Shown piece after piece: positions 10,122 to 21,656 of a stretch of 64,000 nucleotides of DNA. Made by a program: the position numbers and the translations under genes. The DNA is from Panicum virgatum. Taxonomy: Eukaryota > Streptophyta > Magnoliopsida > Poales > Poaceae. The notes below the pieces were generated by a model. The model was not told where the DNA came from. It made no database searches and worked only from the letters and a program-made list of their open reading frames with translations. Position 1 is the stretch's first letter; each line of letters begins with the position of its first letter. The stretch covers positions 27,018,090-27,082,089 of the forward strand of contig NC_053153.1 in assembly GCF_016808335.1 (NCBI RefSeq), in the 5' to 3' direction.

Positions 10122-11556
10122 GAGTAAAATGCACTGGGGGTCCTTAAACTAGTGAGGGTGTGTCAAGTAGGTTCACGAACTCCGAAAATGCAGATTCGGC
10201 CCCCTAATCTATTTAAGTGTGTCACTGGAGGTCCAAAACCCCTTTGACCGGGTCTGACTGCCTACGTGGACTGCCACGTCGGATCCAACGTGGCCGTTGG
10301 CCCATGCTGGCGCGGAGGCGGAGGAGCTACACCCGTGAAACGCTGCCCCCCCTCTTTCCTCCCTTTCCTCTGGTGCCCAAGCCCCGACCCACCTGGACGG
10401 CGGCGACGCCGCCCGTGAGCACCGCCGTCCCTCCTCCCTCCTCGCCACGCCGAGCTCGCCCCTCCTCCCTCTCCTCGGCCGGCTACGGCGGATCCCCTGT
10501 CCCCTCCATGCGGCGGCCGCGGCGGGGCGGACCGGCGGCCGCGGCGCGGCCGGCGAGCAGGCCACGGCGGCGAACCACCTCCCCTCCGCTCCTCGCCCTA
10601 TCCCTCCACGCCTCCCTCCTCCTCGCCGCCTCTCTCCTCCCTCCCAAGCTCCTCCTCGGGTCCTCGCGTCGGCCGTGGCGGAGCTCGCGCGCACTGGCCC
10701 GGCGGAGCTCCCGATCGGCGGCCGTGAGTGGGGGCCGCACGGCGAACCACCTCTTCCTCACGTAGTCCAAGAGCGAGGTCACGGCCGCCATGGCCGAGAG
10801 CGCGCGCCGCTGGGGCGCCAAGGTCACGCCCGCGAGCTGCTCGAGCTGCACGGCGGAGGCGGAGGTGCGCGTGGTGGAGCAGGGGAGCTCCAGCTACGCG
10901 ACGCAAAGGCAGTGCGCGCAGGAGCAGGGGCGACCTGCGTACTGCGGGGCAGAGCGGCGAAGGCGGAGGCCCGCGCGGCGGCGGGGCACGGTGGAGGCCC
11001 GCATGGCACGGGGCGCGGCGGTCGTGGTCGAGCGCTGCGCCTCCTCTCGGCGGCCATGGGCGGCGCGGCGTGGCCCTCCCATGCTCCCTCAGGTCCCCGC
11101 ATGGCACCAACGGCTGCGTGAGAGGACCACGAGTGCGGTGACGGCTCCTCCTTCGCGGATAGAGGCGGTGGCGCTTCGGGCGGAGGTGGTGGCGCTCCGT
11201 ATCTAGGCTGCGCCGCCGCAGCGCCGGCCGCCCACCCTGCCTCGCGCGGACCCAGCCGGCAAGTCGGAGCATGAAGGGGAGAAGGGGGCGAGCCGGCCGC
11301 CCGCTCGCCCGTCGCCGCGGAGCCTCGCTGCCCGGCGCCGGGAGGGGAGCGGAGCCGCCGGGGGGCAGGGGCGTGGGCCAACGGCCACGTTGGATCCGAC
11401 GTGGCAGGCCACGTAGGCAGTCAGACCCGGTCAAAGGGGTTTTGGACTTCCAGTGACACACTTATATAGATTAGGGGGCTGAATTTGTATTTTCGGAGTT
11501 TGTGGAACTACTTGACACACCCTCACTAATTTAAGGACCCCCAGTGCATTTTACTC
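10122..11556. mobile_element. Candidate Pack-MULE with 183-bp terminal inverted repeats
   Basis: The termini at 10122-10304 and 11374-11556 are inverted copies of equal length (183 bp) with only scattered differences. They begin GAGTAAAATGCACTGGGGG. The 9-base flanks TATTCTGTA (10113-10121) and TATTATGTA (11557-11565) agree at eight of nine positions, as expected for a Mutator-like insertion. The 1.07 kb interior is extremely GC-rich, unlike its flanks, with overlapping ORFs on both strands. A GC-rich exon-like cargo between AT-richer MULE ends is the Pack-MULE architecture. I could not identify the donor gene, and no MURA transposase is present. Confidence 0.65.
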
Positions 11557-11565
11557 TATTATGTA

Positions 11566-12356
11566 ACTGGGCCATAATGCCCACTGTCACATAGGCGGCA
11601 CACAGACGGGTCACGGTCCATTTCAGTACGCAAAAAAAAAGATAACAAAAAAGACACGCCGTACAAGGATCTTTGCGCGGGCCAGCGCGGATCGTGGCCG
11701 AGACGGCTCTTTGGCTGAGTCGTGGCGCCGGCGAGCGAGAGAACCCATGAACTCAGCGCTGACGAGGGCCTCGTCATGGACCGTGCACGGCCGGCGCGCT
11801 AATCCTCGCCGCTGTCCTCCTGCCCGGCCCGTCCCCAACGGCCAGCCATGTGGCCACTTCGCTGCCCTCTCGTGGCCCCATGTGGGGTCCTTCCTTTCTC
11901 TCCTCTTATCTTGCCATGCTCTCCTCCTCCTCCTCCTGAGCTCTTAATGCTAACTTGTTAACCCTGCAACTGGGAGGCCCTGCTCACTATTCCTTGGACA
12001 TTACAGCAAGAAACAAGCGGTGCCGATTACTTAAATGGAACTTGCTTTGCCAGTCTCTCTCTTAAGGGATTAATCATGCACGTATCCAGCATGGAGCTCT
12101 ATCTATCTTCGTTCTCTCTCAACATGCATGGCGTGGCGCCCGCCGGATTGTCAATGCTGCTAGCTTTGACATGGCGCGCGCCTCGCATTGCATGGACGCC
12201 ATGTGATGATGAGCTTAGCTTGCTAGCGCTAGGATCGCAAGGGCCCGCCCTATATTCCTTGCCAACGACCATCATTCGATCATTCCCTGCCATGATTGAC
12301 CATCAGGGCATCAGCACCCGGCCTCGCTTCAATTCTCCTGCTAGCAAGCTAGCTCT
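11566..12356. other. Upstream region of the first expansin
   Basis: Noncoding. A short CTC microsatellite lies near 11922-11938. Nothing else is recognised before the TATA-like box. Confidence 0.4.
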
Positions 12357-12364
12357 TATTTAAG
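12357..12364 (+). promoter_or_regulatory. TATA-like box of expansin gene 1
   Basis: TATTTAAG lies about 180 bp before the chosen ATG. The same octamer stands upstream of the second expansin at 16066-16059, which supports it as the core promoter of both. Confidence 0.45.
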
Positions 12365-12543
12365 CCGTACTGATGCCGGTCGTGCTCGTAATTAACAGTC
12401 CATCAATACCATCACTCCGATCCGATCCTCAATCGAGATAGACTGATCCTAGCTAGCTTCTCTAATAGCTTGTTAGTTCCTCCTAGATCCTCAGCTCGAT
12501 CATCTCATCAGGTGCCATCGCTAGCTAGCTGCCAACAAGCTAG

Positions 12544-13514
12544 ATGGGCAGCGCCGCCGCGGCGATGCTGCTCAGGTCCGTCGCCGTCCTGGCGCTCCTC
12601 GCCACGACGGCAACGACGGCGGCGGCGCAGAACAGCGGGACGGCAACGTTCTACGGCGGCAGGGACGGTTCCGGGACGATGGGTACGTTATTATATACCC
12701 TCTATGTACGCACGCCGCACCATATCGCCGATGGCGATCGAGCTCGATCGATCGCTCACGCATTTGCATAGTAACAGCAGCTGATGTTTAATTTGCAGGC
12801 GGCGCGTGCGGGTACGACAACCTGTACAACCAGGGGTACGGCGTGCTGAACGCGGCGCTGAGCCAGGTGCTGTTCAACGACGGCGCCTCCTGCGGCCAGT
12901 GCTACACCATCACGTGCGACACCAGCAAGTCCGCTTGGTGCAAGCCCGGCAACTCCGTCACCGTCACCGCCACCAACCTGTGCCCGCCCAACTACGCCAT
13001 CACCACCAACGGGGGAGGCTGGTGCAACCCGCCGCGCCCCCACTTCGACATGTCGCAGCCGGCGTGGGAGCAGATCGGCATCTACCGCGCCGGCATCATC
13101 CCCGTCCTCTACCAGCGGTATGTATACATATATACGCACGCAATTGTGATCGATGAACGCCGTCGCCGCCGATCATCACCATCATCTGGTGTAATGTGCA
13201 GGGTTCCGTGCACGAGGCAGGGAGGGGTGAGGCTCACCATCTCCGGCTTCAACTACTTCCAGCTGGTGCTCATCACCAACGTCGCCGGCAGCGGCTCCAT
13301 CCGGTCCATGTCGGTGAAGGGCGCCAGCACCGGGTGGATCGCCATGACGCGGAACTGGGGCGCGCTGTGGCAGTGCAGCTCGGCGCTCGTCGGCGAGCCG
13401 CTCTCCTTCGCCGTCACCTCCACCGGCGGCCAGACGCTGTACATGAACAACGTCGCGCCGGCGTGGTGGACCTTCGGCATGACGTTCACCAGCAACTACC
13501 AGTTCGCCTACTAG
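12544..13514 (+). CDS. EXPA: Alpha-expansin, three exons
   Basis: Exons 12544-12682, 12799-13117 and 13202-13514 join in frame at GT...AG introns to give 256 residues, the usual alpha-expansin length. Expansins are secreted, non-hydrolytic wall proteins that loosen cellulose-hemicellulose contacts during growth. Residues 1-28 form a signal peptide (Leu/Ala core, cut near AAA/QN). The double-psi-barrel domain follows with [19 protein letters not shown], Cys 78, 81, 86, 94, 108 and 122, and the HFD motif at 128-130. Residues from about 155 form the carbohydrate-binding domain, with Trp at 198, 205, 209, 241 and 242 and the terminus NYQFAY. The start is the ATG that opens the signal peptide. The second intron is absent from the neighbouring expansin. 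Group-level naming inside EXPA needs a phylogeny. Confidence 0.93.
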
Positions 13515-13610
13515 TTATTAGTTAGTTCACGACGCATAATTGCATGTGCGTGTGCCTGGCTGATCTGGGATTAATTAATCATTATAATTACATCAGTTGA
13601 CTTAATGGCG

Positions 13611-13628
13611 GTGTGTGTGTGTGTGTGT
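13611..13628. repeat. (GT)9 microsatellite
   Basis: An uninterrupted dinucleotide run about 100 bp downstream of the expansin stop codon, likely in or near its 3' UTR. Confidence 0.8.
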
Positions 13629-15037
13629 AATATAATGTGTGGGTTGATCTGGGATTTTGATCTGCAATCACATTATTTTGTTGATTTTTGTTTCTACAGG
13701 TATACGTATGTACATCGATTTTATTGTATTGTTTTTTCCACTTCGACTTAGACCTGGGAATTTTATCAGAACATCCCTATATATATAGTAACTCATTTGA
13801 CAGCAACCATTTCTTTTCTCAAACCCCTGCTTGTACGTGTAAACCCAGCAGTCTAAAATTACATACAAATGCATGAGAAACCAATAATTGACAGCACGCT
13901 ATTGTTGCTTTTTAAAAGTACACCTTGAGCATGTGATGCACCAAAAAGTCAGAAAACCTACACAACCACTTAATAAACTCCAAAAGAATGGCCTCATTAG
14001 ATGCTGACTATGAGTAATCATCTGGCACTAGAACAGCAGAGAGTATTTTGTTTTCAATGGAAATACAGCGCAATTATTAGTTCCTTGGTACATGCATGGC
14101 TGGTTAATTTTAAGTTCATTTTCTCTGGAGTGTGAATATTAACTAGTATATATATAGGATTTGTCTCTGGAGATGTAGCTTTGAAATTAAATGAGTGTAA
14201 GTAATTAGCTTTATTTTTCAGCTGTTTTCACTAAAAAATATATGGTTCCTCAGATCAAATAAAAGTGCAGATTTACTATAACTTGCACTAGCTTGTATAG
14301 GAACAGGACCTATTATCAAGAAAAAATAAAACTACAACCATTTTCTTGTTTTTTTGTCAAAGAAATTACAGACCTATTTGATAATTCAACCTCCGGGCAC
14401 ATGCAACAAGCTTAGCATTTCTAGACCTGGCAACTCTGTAAGGAAATATTTCTTTTAATTTCAGCGAAACCTATTTGGAAAAGACAACTTTATTCACCTA
14501 GCTGTATTGTCTGCATTGTATTCGCAAAGTCTAGTAAGATCATTATACTACATATTTTAACATTATACCATAAAATGCCATGTATTATTCAATACAAACC
14601 ATTCGACCAATGTCCAAAATATATTGCAGTTATGGTACATTTACAATGTATTTCGTCATACAGTATAGCGGTTTTCTGTTGACTCAACAATGAATATCCA
14701 TTGATTCATTTAATTTTTATAGATTACATGTATATGTAAGACTCAACTAACACAATATTTCAGTAGGCACAATATTCCCATTACATTTAAAAACATTAGG
14801 AAAAAATTATGAGAGAAATAAAATAAATTAAGGTCCAAATTTGAAGTTATACATGGCGCGCACCTCCTCTTGCAGTCGGGGCATCACCTAGCTAGGACAG
14901 ATGCTATGTCAGGCGGTCACCAAGGATGCAATGCCAAGTTGAGCTAGCTCCCGTAAAAAACCAGGAGCGCGCACTCGCCATTCGACCGAATTGCAAGAAA
15001 TGGTGGAGGAAACAAAGCGCTCTCGTGCTTGCAAGTT
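13629..15037. other. Intergenic region between the convergent expansins
   Basis: AT-rich DNA containing both 3' flanks. No gene, RNA or bounded transposon is seen. Confidence 0.5.
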
Positions 15038-15922
15038 TCAGTAGGCGAAGTTCTGGTAGTTGTTGGTGTAGGTCTGGCCGAACTGCCACCACCCCGGCGC
15101 GACGTTGAGGAACTGAATGTACTGCCCGCCGGTGCTGGTCACGGCGAAGCTGAGCCCCTGGCCGACGAGGCCGGCGAGCGCCTGCCAGTTGGCGCCCCAG
15201 TTCCTAGACATCTGGATCCAGCCCGTCTTGTCGCCCTTGACCCAGGCCGCGGCCACGGAGCCGCTGCCGGCGAGGTTCTGGATGTTGACGAGCAGGAAGT
15301 AGTTGGAGCCGGCGATGCTGAAGCGCACGCCGCCGCTGCGCTTGCACTGGACCCGCTGGTAGAGGACCGGGATGATGCCGGCCTGGTAGACGCCGATGTT
15401 CTCGAACGCCGGCTGCGACATGTCGAAGTGGGGGCGCCCCGGGCCGCACCAGCCGCCGTTGGCCAGCCCGTAGTTGGGCGGGCACAGGTTGGTGGCCGAC
15501 ACGGTGATGCTGTTGCCGGGCTTGCAGTACTGGCCGCCCGGGCGTGACCCGTCGCAGGTGATGAGGTAGCACTGGCCGCAGGACGCGCCGTCGTTGAAGA
15601 GCGTCTGGCTCAGCGCCGCGTTGAGCACGCCGTACCCGGCGTTGTACAGGTTGTCGTACCCGCACGCGCCACCTACATAGTACATGCATCGTATCAGTAC
15701 GTGCAGGCGTGCGGCTATCGGCGGGGTAAGCAAAATGCGCACAACACAAAATGTTTCTTGCACAGAAATGGGGACGCATGCAAGCTAAGGAAGCTTACCC
15801 ATGGTGCCGGAGCCGTCGGCTCCGCCGTAGTTCGTGGCGGTGCCCTGAGACCAGTCGGCGGCGGAGAGCGCGAGGCCCGCCGCAAGGACTGTGCACAGGA
15901 TCAGGGACTTGGCCGTATCCAT
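15038..15922 (-). CDS. EXPA: Alpha-expansin, two exons
   Basis: Exon 1 runs 15922-15799 and exon 2 runs 15672-15038, joined at a GTAAG...AG intron, giving 252 residues. Residues 1-22 are a signal peptide (MDTAKSLILCTVLAAG...). The barrel domain follows with [14 protein letters not shown], the Cys framework and HFD at 123-125. The C-terminal binding domain has Trp at 193, 200, 204, 236 and 237 and ends NNYQNFAY. The protein is clearly paralogous to the gene at 12544-13514 but lacks its second intron: codons for VLYQRVQC run straight through. A TATNYGG motif replaces the TATFYGG of the paralogue. An upstream in-frame ATG exists, but it lies almost at the predicted transcription start and would spoil the signal peptide, so 15922 is preferred. 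The role is wall loosening in the apoplast. Confidence 0.93.
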
Positions 15923-16058
15923 GGACGTAAATGCAGAGGTGTAGCTGCAGGAGTCGACCGAGATGGAAATGGGAGCAGGCGAGGAGCTAGGCTTGGTAAT
16001 GGAGGCCAATTGCTTCTGAGCTTGAGGGATGAGATGCATGGCATTGGAGAGGCTCGTG

Positions 16059-16066
16059 CTTAAATA
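16059..16066 (-). promoter_or_regulatory. TATA-like box of expansin gene 2
   Basis: On the minus strand this reads TATTTAAG, 137 bp before the ATG. It is identical to the box of expansin gene 1. Confidence 0.45.
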
Positions 16067-16216
16067 GGGATCGAATGAGGCCAGCCTATCCGCCGATAGA
16101 GCACGCAGGAGTTTGTTAACCACAATAGGCAGGGGATTAGGGGAATAATGGTCTCTCTTGCCGTGTGTCAGAACGCAGGAAATCCGTGTTCCGTCGAGGC
16201 ACATGGATGCATGCAT

Positions 16217-17845
16217 GCAGCTGATGATGCATCATCATGCACCGCTACGATCTGGAGGCGATGACTTAGCTGCTAACCTCCGAGGCCACTGACTTTGGCG
16301 TCGCGTCTACCTCTCTCTCTCTCCATCAAGCTAGAGAGATTCGCGCGGCAACGAACTCAACTAACTGCAGATGCGTCCAGATTAGTTGAAGCCCTGTCCT
16401 GCGCATGTTCTGTGGCTTCTCAAGACCGGTCGAGCAACCGATCAAGAATGTGAACACGCGTATTCATTATCTTGTGATGAAAAAACACAATTAATTAAAC
16501 GTATCATCATCAGCCTGCCGGCGGAAGAAATGCGGAGAAAAGATGACGGCGGCACAACAACCCACAGATTCAGCGCTCACTCATGACGTGCCAGTCGTAA
16601 CGACATGTCGGTTGGGAGTTTCAAATGAACTACGCGAGGCAGCAAGTTTTCTACTGAAACAGCAGAGGGAATGTCCCAAGTTCAACCAACTCGACCGTCT
16701 TTCTACGGGAACGAAAACAAAATTTAAACACCACCGGCACATTTTCAACTTCGTTCGCATATATGAATTCCGATCCCTACATTATATTTCAACCGAGGCC
16801 TCGTATTTCTGCAGTAAAAAACTTCCCCCATGGCCCATGGGAATGGGATCACTGCAGCATGTTGTGTCAGATAGAATGCGGATCTCCCTTGATTTCCTCT
16901 TGCTTGCTCAGGGTGGAAAACTGAAGCACATGATCTCGGCACGGTTAGTCTAACTTGGTAGTTAAAGCACATGACTGGATCGATCAGCACTTGCTAAATT
17001 AAAAACCCTAAATTGGAAAAAAAAACTATCTAGGATTCCTTGATGTATTATAATAATTTTGTTTTGGATTTAATGCAATAATACACGCGAAGCCTGCAGT
17101 TCGATACTGCATGATGATAACATCCCTACATTGACTTCAACATTCCTATGATTGATTTACTAATTCAATCCTTCTCGAACCATATTGGTTGTCCCAAGTG
17201 ATCAAGCAGCGTCCCTAGCTAACATATCATGCATGATGTCCACCCAATCTAAACTAGCTTAGCTGAAATTTTCAAATAGTGTGGACATATTAGTACTACG
17301 AAACAAAATCATCCAAACTACGCAATTAGGTAGTACATTGCAGTTGCACGTTGTATTGCTAACCAAACCGGTGGAGAAAGTTTGTTCAGTACTATCCGAC
17401 TTTAAAAGAACTCTTGCAATTATTTCTATGAACTCGATTATCTCTATAATAAAACGACAAACATATTTTCTGGAGCCATCCATTTTCATAATACTCAATT
17501 ACTCATGATTATTGCCCCTTACAGTTTCTACATCTTACAGTATAAAATTTCTTTGTTTAATATGGGACCCGTTTCTGTGATAAAGTATCTCCACTCTTAC
17601 CTCTGTCCTCTTTCTTTGAAGCGTGAAAAGCACAAACATATATACATGTATCAGATTATCAATCTTCCCTGATTTTCTTGGACTAGGCTAAGTCGAAAAC
17701 ATAAGCACAAGATAAAATGAGTTACTCTAACTTGGTACTCAAGGCACATGATTGGTATAGTACTTATTAGCCAAATAAACATCATACATTAGAGGCATGT
17801 CAGTTAAGCTCCAAAAACACGCCTTTTGTTATTAAGTGTGGGTTC
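16217..17845. other. Upstream region of expansin gene 2, intergenic
   Basis: A CT-rich run lies near 16308-16326. The rest is AT-rich noncoding sequence up to the CACTA element. ORFs of up to 136 codons here show no family motif. Confidence 0.4.
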
Positions 17846-17867
17846 AGGCACTATGGGACTGTGCGTA

Positions 17868-18330
17868 TTTGCCGTGTGCCTTAGGTTTTGCCGTGTGCTA
17901 TATCTCGGGCACATGGTAAAGAGGGCCTTTGCCGTGTGCCCGAACTGCAGCACACGGAAAAGATATAGCACACGGCAAAGAGGGCCTTTGCCGTGTGCCC
18001 CCTAAAAAGACACACGGTAAAGATTAGACGTCCGGTAAAAATCTTACATTGACCGTGGACTTGTGAAAAAAAAACACGGCAAAGCGAAGCACACGGCAAA
18101 GCTTTCTTCTTTGCCGTGTGCCAGACGTTGGGCACACGACAAACATTCTGGCACCGTTAGGAATGGCAGTGGCCGTTTTGTTTGCCATGTGCCGGCCGTT
18201 TGGCACACGGCAAAGGAGCCCCGTCCACCGTTCATTTTTCTTTGCCGTGTGCTGAAGAAAACGCACGGCAAATGTACTGATTTACCATGTGTTTTCTTTG
18301 TTTGCCGAGTGCATATTATTAGGCACATGA
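17868..18330. repeat. Left subterminal repeat array of the CACTA element
   Basis: At least a dozen copies of TTTGCCGTGTGCC and its complement GGCACACGGCAAA, often in head-to-head pairs. The copies show single-base decay (for example TTTGCCATGTGCC). Confidence 0.85.
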
Positions 18331-19119
18331 CAAAGTTTTCAAATTTTTTTTGATTCTGGCGTCCCAACTTTTTTTTATGTGCATACAATACATGTTGCTC
18401 CCTAGTAAACTTTGGTATTTGTATTTATAGTTTTACTATATTTAATGATTTAATTTGTTTAATCAAATTTCTTGCGATTAAGCTGGAAGTGTTTTGAGTG
18501 GTGGAATATAATGAACCCAAAAATGATATTCAAGTTCAGGAGGTCAATGTGAGGACATATGCCTGAAAACCAAAGTAAATTTTGAAGATCTTGTTCACGA
18601 ACCATGACTAGGATCTTTTGGCCGAATCGTATTAAAATTATATAAATTACATATGTAGTCAAAAAATCATAAAATTTGGCATGACATCATAATTTCATGT
18701 GTGGAAGCCATGAAATTTTTTTAAGAAGGATCCGTTGAAGTTTCGTTGTATGCTTGTTAAAAATCCGAGAATATGCGTAGAAGAGCTGTAGAGTTGAGAA
18801 ATAACAGTTCAGATTTCGAATGAAACTTACGGTTGATTTTGATTTTGACTTCTAAACTTTTTGTATATGCAATACCCAACTTAGATTCCTTGATTCCAAA
18901 ATTTGGTAATTTTTCGCTTCTGTTTTGTATTTTTATTTTATTTTTTCAGTTAAATAGAATCATGTGATATAGAAACGCATGAAATAATAGAATTTTTTTC
19001 ATAAAACCATAAAACTTGAATTATTTAGTGTCTTTGGCAATGTATTTTCAATGTTCATTAGATACAATTTTGTATAACCAATTTTGAATTTGAATTTGGA
19101 GAAATTTTAAAAAACCTAT

Positions 19120-19285
19120 TTTGCCGTGTGCCGTGCCTGGGACACACGGCAAATAGGTTATTTGCCGTGTGCCATGGATCGTGGCACACGGCAAAGGACC
19201 TATTTGCCGTGTGCCCTAGATCGTGGCAAACGGCAAAGGACCTAATTGCCGTGTGCCCTGGATCTTGGCGCACGGCAAACACGCT
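19120..19285. repeat. Internal cluster of subterminal-type repeats
   Basis: Eight TTTGCCGTGTGCC/GGCACACGGCAAA units in about 165 bp, separated from the left array by some 790 bp of AT-rich DNA without such motifs. The gap may be an insertion into, or a duplication of, the subterminal region. Confidence 0.75.
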
Positions 19286-19350
19286 CGCCCAACACTTAGC
19301 CGTTTGCTTTGTCGCCCCCCACGCACACCACACACGCACATGCACAGGCT

Positions 19351-19690
19351 GAGCCGCCGCGTGCGCGCCACCCACCCCGCCATGCCGCCGCTCCGCCACC
19401 TCGCCCAGCCGCCGCGCCGCCGTGCCGCCGTGCGCGCCCTCCGCCTGCCCTCGCCACCTCGCCCACCTCGCCGAGCCGCCGCGCGCACCGTCGTGCCAAC
19501 GCCCTCCCCCCCACCCCGCCACGCGCACCGAGCCGCCGCGCGCGCGCCACCCACCCCGCCGTGCCGCCGCTCCGCCACCTCGCCCAGCCGCCGTGCCGCC
19601 GCGCGCGCCCTCCGCCGCCCTCGCCACCTCGCCCATCTCGCCGAGCCGCCGTGCACACCGTCATGCCAACACCCTCTCCCCCCACCCACC
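19351..19690. repeat. Two ~170-bp GC-rich direct repeats in the CACTA leader
   Basis: The block starting GCCGCCGCGTGCGCGCCACC at about 19352 recurs from about 19531 with the same order of landmarks: GCCGCTCCGCCACCTCGCC, then GCCCTCCGCC, then CACCGTCRTGCCAAC. Pro/Arg/Ala-rich ORFs run through on both strands and are composition artefacts. Confidence 0.65.
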
Positions 19691-20847
19691 TCGCCGAGCC
19701 GCCGCCCCGCCATGCCGCCGCGTGGGGCCTCCGCAACCACGCCGAGGCGGTGCCCCACCGTGCCGCCGCGCGGGGCCTCCACCACCTCGCCGAGCCGCAG
19801 TCCCGCTACGCCGCCGCGCGTGGCCTCCGCCACCTTGGCTAGCCGAGCCGCCGCCCCGCTGGCGGGGGGCCTCCGCCTCCTCGCCGAGCCGAGCCGCGGC
19901 CCCACCGTGCCGCCACGTGTGCCCGCCGCCGCCTTCGCCGAGCTGCCGTCTCGCCGTGCCCCGTCGCCACGCTGGCCGCCACACCTCGAGGCCACGCCGC
20001 ACCCCGATGCCTCGCCCCGACACCACGCCGGCCGGCTGCCTCGGCCCAGTGCCTTGCCCCGCCCCGGCGCCACGCCGGCCCTGAGTTCCGGCGCCCTGCC
20101 CCACCCCAGCGCCATGCCGGCTATGCACTGGCGCCCCGCCGCGGCGCTCCACCGCTCCACCGACGCTTTGCCGCCCCGCTGTGGCTCAACATCCCATAGG
20201 TGAGCCAGTGCATTGATGCTTTTTTGCAGGGTTAGAAAACTTCAATTTCGAGGGGAGAGGTGGTACTAAAATTTTCAATTGACACCATTTTGTATCTGTT
20301 TTGGCAGGAGAGGCTATTGTGCACACCGTCCTCGAGCTGTCCGCACCGACACACGTGACATTGCCTAGGCCACCATCGAGCCCTAGGTGAGGACGATGCA
20401 AACAACACTTCATTCCAGTTTCATGTTCGTATAGGAGTAACCGAGTTAGGCGTCACCCGTTCGAAGGAGATACGGTTGGATATATGAAGATCTTTGCAAA
20501 TGTATGACCGTATCTGTTTCAAATTGTCCACGTTTTTTGGACAACCTGATAGGGTGCGTAAATGGGGTTAGTTCTCATGGTCTACGCCGATTCGAGACAG
20601 AGTCTCGGCATCATCTCCTTGCTGTTCTCCGGATACACAATCTCCTTTTTCGAGACGTGTATTTGGAGAACAGCGGGGAGGTGCTGCCAAAATTCTGTCT
20701 CGGATCAGTGTAGAGCATGAGAACCAGCCCCAGCTACGCATCCTCTCGGGTGGGATTAGGACCTATCTTAACCTATTAGAATTGGTAGACATCATGTAGA
20801 TGCAAGGATGATCTTTTATATTATATTACTCATTGATATGATAGAGG

Positions 20848-21465
20848 ATGGATGACCGTGTGTGGATGTATACTGGATGGAAATGTGGGGGTCAGTTGTC
20901 CGGGGAGTGGATTGAAAAGACCGAGGCTTTCTTGGACGGAGCATTTGCAAAGCTCAAAGGAGGCAATACCACCTGGTGTTTGTGCAACAAATGTGCAAAC
21001 ACGCGAAATCATGACGAATCATCTTTGCAATTATGGATTTACGAGAAATTATACCCGGTGGACCTACCATGGCGAAGCCAATCGTATGAGAGACAAAGTT
21101 GTTAGGCAACGCATCGAAGAACATGACGCTGATGCCGGGGTTGCAGACATGTTAGATGGGCTACAAGGAGAGTTCATAATACAGGAGAGTTCTTTCAAGA
21201 AGATGGGCTACAAGGGAGTTTCAAAATAGATTTAACCGAAGCAATCGGAATGGAAGTAGACAATGAAAGTTTTGTTCACGAGGATGCCAGGGATGAGGTT
21301 CATAATGCGAAGGACTTGGAATTACTTGAGCGATTACGTTTAGGCAATGACAGTGATGATGAAAGCATTCCTCCTTTGGAGCACGCCGTTGATGATATCG
21401 ACGGACGTTATAGCGATGATGAGACTTATGATCCAGCTAATCCCGATCTTGAAGAGTATTTCTAA
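20848..21465 (+). pseudogene. Transposase-associated domain of CACTA TNPD-type protein, broken
   Basis: MDDRVWMYTGWKCGGQLSGE, then a Phe-x-x-x-A-F helix, WCLCNKCAN and the continuation NYGFTRNYTRWTYHGEANR match the N-terminal plant transposase-associated domain: Trp-Met-Tyr start, CxC..C zinc-ligand pattern, and GF..Y..W..HGE end. The reading frame shifts near 21000-21040, since the HGE part is only open in another frame (20852-21229). An acidic segment follows (MEVDNESFVHEDARDEVHNA, to 21465). In autonomous elements the TNP2 transposase domain comes next. Here the sequence passes straight to the TNPA-like region, so the catalytic part is deleted. Confidence 0.75.
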
Positions 21466-21656
21466 TACATGTAAGATCCGTATTTGCAACAATTATATCA
21501 GTTTTTCACTTGTTCTAATTATTTTTGTTTTTTACTACTTGCAACAATTAATTTCTAATACATGTTCGGATTATGTTTTTTACTACTTGCATTAATTAAT
21601 TTCTAAATATTATTCTGATTGGTTTGCCCCTTTAATTTCAGGTGATAGATCAAATA

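Noticed and set aside
10598..11461. Long minus-strand ORF (287 codons) and its companions in other frames
   Set aside because: All six frames are open because the region is extremely GC-rich. The ORF runs through the inverted repeat of the candidate Pack-MULE and shows no family motif.
19216..20160. 314- and 326-codon ORFs on both strands
   Set aside because: Pro/Arg/Ala low-complexity readings of GC-rich direct repeats in the CACTA element, with no conserved domain.
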